This document shows, piece by piece, positions 7,879 to 11,301 of a stretch of DNA of 11,301 nucleotides. The notes beneath the pieces are model-generated. The model was not told the origin of the DNA and did no database searches. It saw nothing but the letters and a program-made list of their open reading frames with translations. The first letter of the stretch is position 1; each line of letters begins with the position of its first letter. The translations under genes and the position numbers were made by a program. Source of the DNA: Gammaproteobacteria bacterium (GTDB lineage: Bacteria > Pseudomonadota > Gammaproteobacteria > UBA6429); assembly GCA_030635835.1 (NCBI GenBank), contig DAOVYB010000039.1:1-11301 (forward strand), read 5' to 3'.

Positions 7879-8385
7879 TCAATATTTATTAATGTTTTCA
7901 ATTTTTAAATCACCACTAAATTTTCCAACCACACGATAATAAGGATGAGGCTGATCTTTAACATTAATTCTCATCTCAAATGGTGTTTGCTCACCACTGG
8001 ATAGAAAGTACAAACGTAATAATTTAGATTCTTCTGATTCAAATATTTTAGATTCGAGTTTAGTTTCTACTCGAAATTCTAATTCATTATTTATTTTACG
8101 TGGACGAAAAACTTTATTCGTTAAAGGAACCCATTTTTTATCTTTATATTCAAAAAATGAATATTCCTGTTTATTAATTTCCATTGCGATTTCTTTTGCC
8201 TGAATAATCGCTTCTTCCTGTACTAATTTTATTAATGCATGCAGACGTTTAGCTTCTTCTTCCATTTTTCGCTCTGCACTTGCTGAACCCATTGATAAAA
8301 CGGCAAAACTGGTAACAATACCTAATAAAACAATAACAACTAAAAGTTCTATTAAAGTAAAACCTTTTTTATGACTAAATTGCAT
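7879..8385 (-). CDS. gspH: Minor pseudopilin GspH
   Basis: GspH is a minor pseudopilin placed between the GspI/J/K tip and the GspG shaft. The 168 residues fit the family. The signal is SHKKG|FTLIELLVVIVLLGIV with cleavage after G8 and Glu at mature position 5 (E13). The helix continues into MEEEAKRLHALIKLVQEEAIIQAKEIAMEI, the hallmark of GspH, and then YSFFEYKDKKWVPL, equivalent to the family's strand around a Trp-x-Pro. This separates it from the major pseudopilin GspG, which would continue with VVPN and a YxxDNGxYPT motif, both absent. The gene follows gspF after 45 nt, in the same frame, with no good Shine-Dalgarno; the ATG directly follows a tandem repeat. It occupies the place where gspG would normally come first. 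Confidence 0.92.
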   Translation of the reverse strand: MQFSHKKGFTLIELLVVIVLLGIVTSFAVLSMGSASAERKMEEEAKRLHALIKLVQEEAIIQAKEIAMEINKQEYSFFEYKDKKWVPLTNKVFRPRKINNELEFRVETKLESKIFESEESKLLRLYFLSSGEQTPFEMRINVKDQPHPYYRVVGKFSGDLKIENINKY

Positions 8386-8397
8386 ATACTTAAACCG

Positions 8398-8442
8398 TAG
8401 TTATTTAACCAGTCGTTATTTAACCAGTAGTCATTTAACAAG
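8398..8442 (-). repeat. Three tandem 15-bp repeats spanning the gspF stop codon
   Basis: Three adjacent 15-bp units lie at 8398-8412, 8413-8427 and 8428-8442. Read on the coding (minus) strand they are CTTGTTAAATGACTA, CTGGTTAAATAACGA and CTGGTTAAATAACTA. Neighbouring units differ at one to three positions. The first is the real gspF end (Leu-Val-Lys-stop). Because the unit is 15 bp, the next two repeat Leu-Val-Lys-stop in the same frame. A weaker fourth copy may run into the gspH start. The array takes up most of the 45-nt gap between gspF and gspH. Confidence 0.85.
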
Positions 8443-9648
8443 CTGATTAAGATCAAGCACAGGTAATAAAATGGCAAGAACAATAATTAATACCACACCA
8501 CCCATCGCTACAATTAATAGAGGCTCTAATAGTCCCATTAACATCGCCATGGTTGTTTCCAGTTCTCTTTCCTGGTTCACTGCTGCGCGTTCGAGCATTT
8601 GCTCAAGTTGCCCGGTTGCTTCACCGCTGGCAATTAAATTGATTAACATGGGATTAAAGTAACCACTTTGCTCTAAGGTAGAAGAAAGACTGCTCCCCTC
8701 GCTCACTTGTTGTGATGCATTTTCAACTGCTTCACGCATGGGTACATTATCCATTACCTTAACGGCAATCCGCATGGCATCAAGAATTGGAACCCCGCTT
8801 GCAGCTAATATACTTAAGGTACGAGAAAACTGAGCAGAATTTCCACCCAGGACTAAATTTCCTACTACAGGTATTTTTAATAATAACTGGTGATATTGTT
8901 TTTTAAAAACAGGCTGCTGGATTAATTTTTTAAAAATCACAAAGCCTGCCGCCATAGCGATTAGTAAATAAATAAACCAATCCTGCATAAATTCACTGGC
9001 AGCAATAAGCGCCGTTGTTAACCAGGGTAATTGTTGTCCTGTATCCGAGAAAACTTTAACTACCTCGGGCACAACATAAGTTAGTAAACCACTGACCACA
9101 AGAATAGACATGACAGTCAAAATAACCGGATAGATAAGCGCAAGCTTCAAACGTTGTTGTAATTGCTGGCGTTGTTCGGTGTAATCAGCCAAACGCTCCA
9201 AAACAACATCTAAATGTCCGGACTGTTCACCTGCCGCAACTGTCGCACAATACATTTCTGAAAAGTTCTGCGGATAATCACGTAAACCATCGGCAAGAGT
9301 ATGGCCTTCCAATATTTTAGCTCTGACACCTAACAAAAGTTTTTTTACTTTGGGTTTAATGCTTTGACGTGCAACGGTTGCCGTTGCTTCATCTAACGGT
9401 ATACCCGATCTTACCAGGGTAGCAAGTTGACGAGTCATTAGCGCTAATTCAGTGGTATTAATTCGTTGATTAAGAACAAAAGCCGTATTTTTTTTATTTG
9501 AGCTTTGTTTATTGACTTCTAAAACAGTTAAAGGAACAAGCTGTTGTTCGCGTAATTGTTGACGAACCAAACGAGCAGAATCACCTTCTACAATACCTTT
9601 TGTTTCACGACCCTTTTGATCCAGTGCGGTATATTCAAAGGCGCTCAT
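8431..9648 (-). CDS. gspF: Type II secretion inner-membrane platform protein GspF
   Basis: GspF is the polytopic inner-membrane core that works with GspE and GspL to add or lift pseudopilins. The 405 residues are the family length. It has the N-terminal strand YTALDQKGRETKGIVEGDSA (6-25), two homologous helical T2SSF domains (about 65-190 and 270-395) with matching boxes RQLATLVRSGIPLDEA and SRTLSILAASGVPILDA and the repeated AAGEQSGHLDVVLERLA / ASGEATGQLEQMLERAA, and three membrane helices (about 170-193, 223-240, 374-397). Nothing is missing. The ATG has a good AAAGGT site 8 nt upstream in the 32-nt gap after gspE. The C-terminal codons and stop have been duplicated twice in tandem downstream. 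Confidence 0.96.
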   Translation of the reverse strand: MSAFEYTALDQKGRETKGIVEGDSARLVRQQLREQQLVPLTVLEVNKQSSNKKNTAFVLNQRINTTELALMTRQLATLVRSGIPLDEATATVARQSIKPKVKKLLLGVRAKILEGHTLADGLRDYPQNFSEMYCATVAAGEQSGHLDVVLERLADYTEQRQQLQQRLKLALIYPVILTVMSILVVSGLLTYVVPEVVKVFSDTGQQLPWLTTALIAASEFMQDWFIYLLIAMAAGFVIFKKLIQQPVFKKQYHQLLLKIPVVGNLVLGGNSAQFSRTLSILAASGVPILDAMRIAVKVMDNVPMREAVENASQQVSEGSSLSSTLEQSGYFNPMLINLIASGEATGQLEQMLERAAVNQERELETTMAMLMGLLEPLLIVAMGGVVLIIVLAILLPVLDLNQLVK

Positions 9649-9656
9649 AATGAATG

Positions 9657-9662
9657 ACCTTT
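9657..9662 (-). promoter_or_regulatory. Shine-Dalgarno of gspF
   Basis: AAAGGT on the minus strand lies 8 nt before the gspF ATG, one of only two clear ribosome sites in the operon part seen here. It supports the chosen start and independent initiation after the 32-nt gspE-gspF gap. Confidence 0.7.
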
Positions 9663-9680
9663 AACTTAATCTTCATATAG

Positions 9681-11207
9681 TTAATCTTCTCTGGTGACGC
9701 GTAAAACTTCTTCAACAGATGTTTCACCCGCCAGGATACGTCGAATACCATCTGCACGAATACTCGGTGAACTTTTACGCACATATTGTTCCAATTCATG
9801 TTCACCGCTACCAACATGAATCATGCTTTTTAATTCATCATCGACTCCTATCAACTCATAGATACCGGTACGCCCTTCATAACCTGAGTGATTACATTTA
9901 TCACAACCATTTGGTAAATATAAAGTCGGTGGATTATCTGCTGGTATGCCTAGCAACTTACACTCACTGGCATCCGGTTTATAAGGCGTTCGACAATCTA
10001 AGCATAATAAGCGCACCAGACGCTGAGCCAATACACCAATCAAACTTGAAGAAAGCAGGAAGGGTTCAACGCCCATATCCCGTAAACGTGTAATGGCACC
10101 TACTGCTGTATTGGTATGCAAAGTAGAAAAAACCATGTGGCCGGTTAAACTTGCCTGCACCGCTATTTGCACCGTTTCTAAATCACGAATTTCACCGACC
10201 ATCACAACATCGGGATCTTGTCGTAAAATAGCGCGCAGGCCTCGTGCAAAGGTCATATCGACTTTGCTATTAACCTGGGTCTGCCCAATGCCATCAATAT
10301 AATATTCAATCGGATCTTCAACCGTCACAATATTGCGGTCAGTATTATTAATACGGCCTAACGCGGCATACAAAGTGGTCGTTTTACCAGAACCGGTTGG
10401 CCCGGTAACCAGAACAATGCCATGAGGACGATGCACCATTTGGTCCATTCGCGTTAAGGTTTCATCATCCATACCCAGGTTTTGTAAATCAAGTCGTCCT
10501 GCCTGCTTATCCAGAATACGCAGCACAACACGTTCACCATGTCCTGATGGCATAGTTGAAACACGCACGTCAACTGCACGTCCTGCAATTCGTAATGAAA
10601 TACGACCATCCTGAGGTAAACGTTTCTCGGCAATATCAAGCTTGGCCATAACCTTGATACGAGAGGCAATAAGAGGCGCTAAAGCACGCGGGGGTTGCAT
10701 CACTTCCTGCAACACACCATCAACCCGAATACGAATTAATAATCGGTTTTCAAACGGTTCAATATGGATATCAGAAGCATTTTGTTTAACTGCACGCGCA
10801 AGCAAAGCATTTATTAAACGAATGATAGGGGCATCATCTTCCGCTTCAAGTAAATCTTCTGGTTCAGGTAAGGCTTCTGCTACACCGGATAAATCAATTT
10901 CATCATCAAATGATTCCATTGTATTTTGCTGTGATTGCATTTCGTAACTTTGCTGCAATAAAGCATCAAACTCATCATCTTCAACAGTGTGAACCTTAGG
11001 TGTTTTTTGAAAAAAACGTTGAACTTCCAATAATGCAGTAGCGGGTAATGTTTTACGACAAGTTAAAGAGATACTATCACTATCACTTGCGGTGACCATA
11101 ACACCGTGTCGTCGTGCAAAGGCAAAAGGCAAGTGCTCCTCGTTAGCAACACTGGCATTTTCACTATTACTGTTGTCCACCGTCGGTTGATGTTGACTGC
11201 TTGTCAT
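9681..11207 (-). CDS. gspE: Type II secretion ATPase GspE
   Basis: GspE is the cytoplasmic hexameric ATPase that powers pseudopilus assembly, docked on GspL. The 508 residues are close to Vibrio EpsE. The N-terminal region carries the [11 protein letters not shown] mark at 26-36 and the [20 protein letters not shown] linker (117-136). The middle domain contains [21 protein letters not shown] (144-164). The ATPase core has Walker A GPTGSGKT (269-276, K275), an Asp box around [15 protein letters not shown] (292-306), Walker [13 protein letters not shown] (331-342, E339) and a His box STLHTNT (361-367). A zinc-binding tetracysteine is at C402-x2-C405 and C435-x2-C438, typical of GspE and absent from many pilus ATPases. 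The start is supported by GGAGAAGG just upstream and by the N-terminal match. The first 41 nt overlap the probable gspD end in another frame. Confidence 0.97.
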   Translation of the reverse strand: MTSSQHQPTVDNSNSENASVANEEHLPFAFARRHGVMVTASDSDSISLTCRKTLPATALLEVQRFFQKTPKVHTVEDDEFDALLQQSYEMQSQQNTMESFDDEIDLSGVAEALPEPEDLLEAEDDAPIIRLINALLARAVKQNASDIHIEPFENRLLIRIRVDGVLQEVMQPPRALAPLIASRIKVMAKLDIAEKRLPQDGRISLRIAGRAVDVRVSTMPSGHGERVVLRILDKQAGRLDLQNLGMDDETLTRMDQMVHRPHGIVLVTGPTGSGKTTTLYAALGRINNTDRNIVTVEDPIEYYIDGIGQTQVNSKVDMTFARGLRAILRQDPDVVMVGEIRDLETVQIAVQASLTGHMVFSTLHTNTAVGAITRLRDMGVEPFLLSSSLIGVLAQRLVRLLCLDCRTPYKPDASECKLLGIPADNPPTLYLPNGCDKCNHSGYEGRTGIYELIGVDDELKSMIHVGSGEHELEQYVRKSSPSIRADGIRRILAGETSVEEVLRVTRED

Positions 11208-11301
11208 TAACCTTCTCCATCATGGTCGGTGGTACTGCTATAGAGGATGATTGATCATTATCATCTTCTACTGGTGCAGTTTCATTATAAGGCTTAGGTA
11301 A
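11167..11301 (-). CDS. gspD: C-terminal tail of probable GspD secretin (partial)
   Basis: A frame open from the right edge ends at a TAA (11167-11169), giving the last 44 residues of a protein whose start is outside. The tail is hydrophilic and low in complexity: [17 protein letters not shown], then [13 protein letters not shown] and a Ser/Thr/Gly/Gln end. The other two frames stop within the first few to 33 bases of the edge. In type II secretion operons gspD usually precedes gspE, and secretins end in a variable disordered tail after the beta-barrel and S-domain, so GspD is the best guess. No secretin motif is inside the window, so this is inferred from position; GspC or another protein is possible. 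The frame runs 41 nt into gspE, and its last 13 codons lie over the gspE start. Confidence 0.6.
   Translation of the reverse strand, partial: LPKPYNETAPVEDDNDQSSSIAVPPTMMEKVNDKQSTSTDGGQQ
11211..11218 (-). promoter_or_regulatory. Shine-Dalgarno of gspE inside the upstream gene
   Basis: GGAGAAGG on the minus strand ends 3 nt before the gspE ATG, with its GGAG part 7 nt upstream. It is the strongest ribosome site in the window and decides the gspE start despite the overlap with the preceding frame. Confidence 0.75.

Noticed and set aside
7879..8385. Could this gene be the missing gspG?
   Set aside because: After the shared pilin helix it has the GspH-type helix and YSFFEYKDKKWVPL strand, and lacks the VVPN and DNGxYPT marks of GspG.
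9719..10093. Open frame of 124 codons antisense to gspE
   Set aside because: It is the shadow of a strongly conserved ATPase gene, rich in His and Tyr, with no ribosome site or recognisable family.

Overview
The window comes from an AT-rich gammaproteobacterium, a class inferred from gene content and protein motifs; I cannot assign a genus. Two gene blocks converge on a short intergenic palindrome at about 3300-3400.

The left block (+ strand, 74-3299) holds three tightly packed genes. They encode a small membrane protein of the PP0621 type with a Cys/His metal-binding pattern, a PilS-type membrane sensor histidine kinase, and a PilR-type sigma-54-dependent response regulator. In the known pathway PilS phosphorylates PilR, which activates sigma-54 transcription of the type IV pilin gene. 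No pilin gene is in the window.

The right block (- strand, 3401-11301 and beyond) is most of a type II secretion (general secretory pathway, Gsp) operon. In transcription order it holds the tail of probable gspD, then gspE (ATPase), gspF (inner-membrane platform), gspH, gspI, gspJ and gspK (minor pseudopilins), gspL and gspM (bitopic assembly proteins), and gspN. From gspI to gspN every junction is a 4-nt ATGA or 1-nt TAATG overlap, so the cluster reads as one translationally coupled unit. Its promoter and gspC, if present, lie beyond the right edge.

The major pseudopilin gene gspG, normally between gspF and gspH, is missing from its place. The 45-nt gspF-gspH gap instead carries a tandem 15-bp repeat that triplicates the last codons and the stop of gspF. 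Other unusual points are Ala instead of Gly before the GspI prepilin cleavage site, a 41-nt out-of-frame overlap between the probable gspD end and gspE, and a 27-bp imperfect inverted repeat built of 9-bp CAC-N-GGG units between the convergent operons.

No gene-free stretch exceeds about 100 bases. I found no RNA gene, CRISPR array, insertion sequence or complete novel system. Apart from the missing gspG this is conserved secretion and regulatory machinery.
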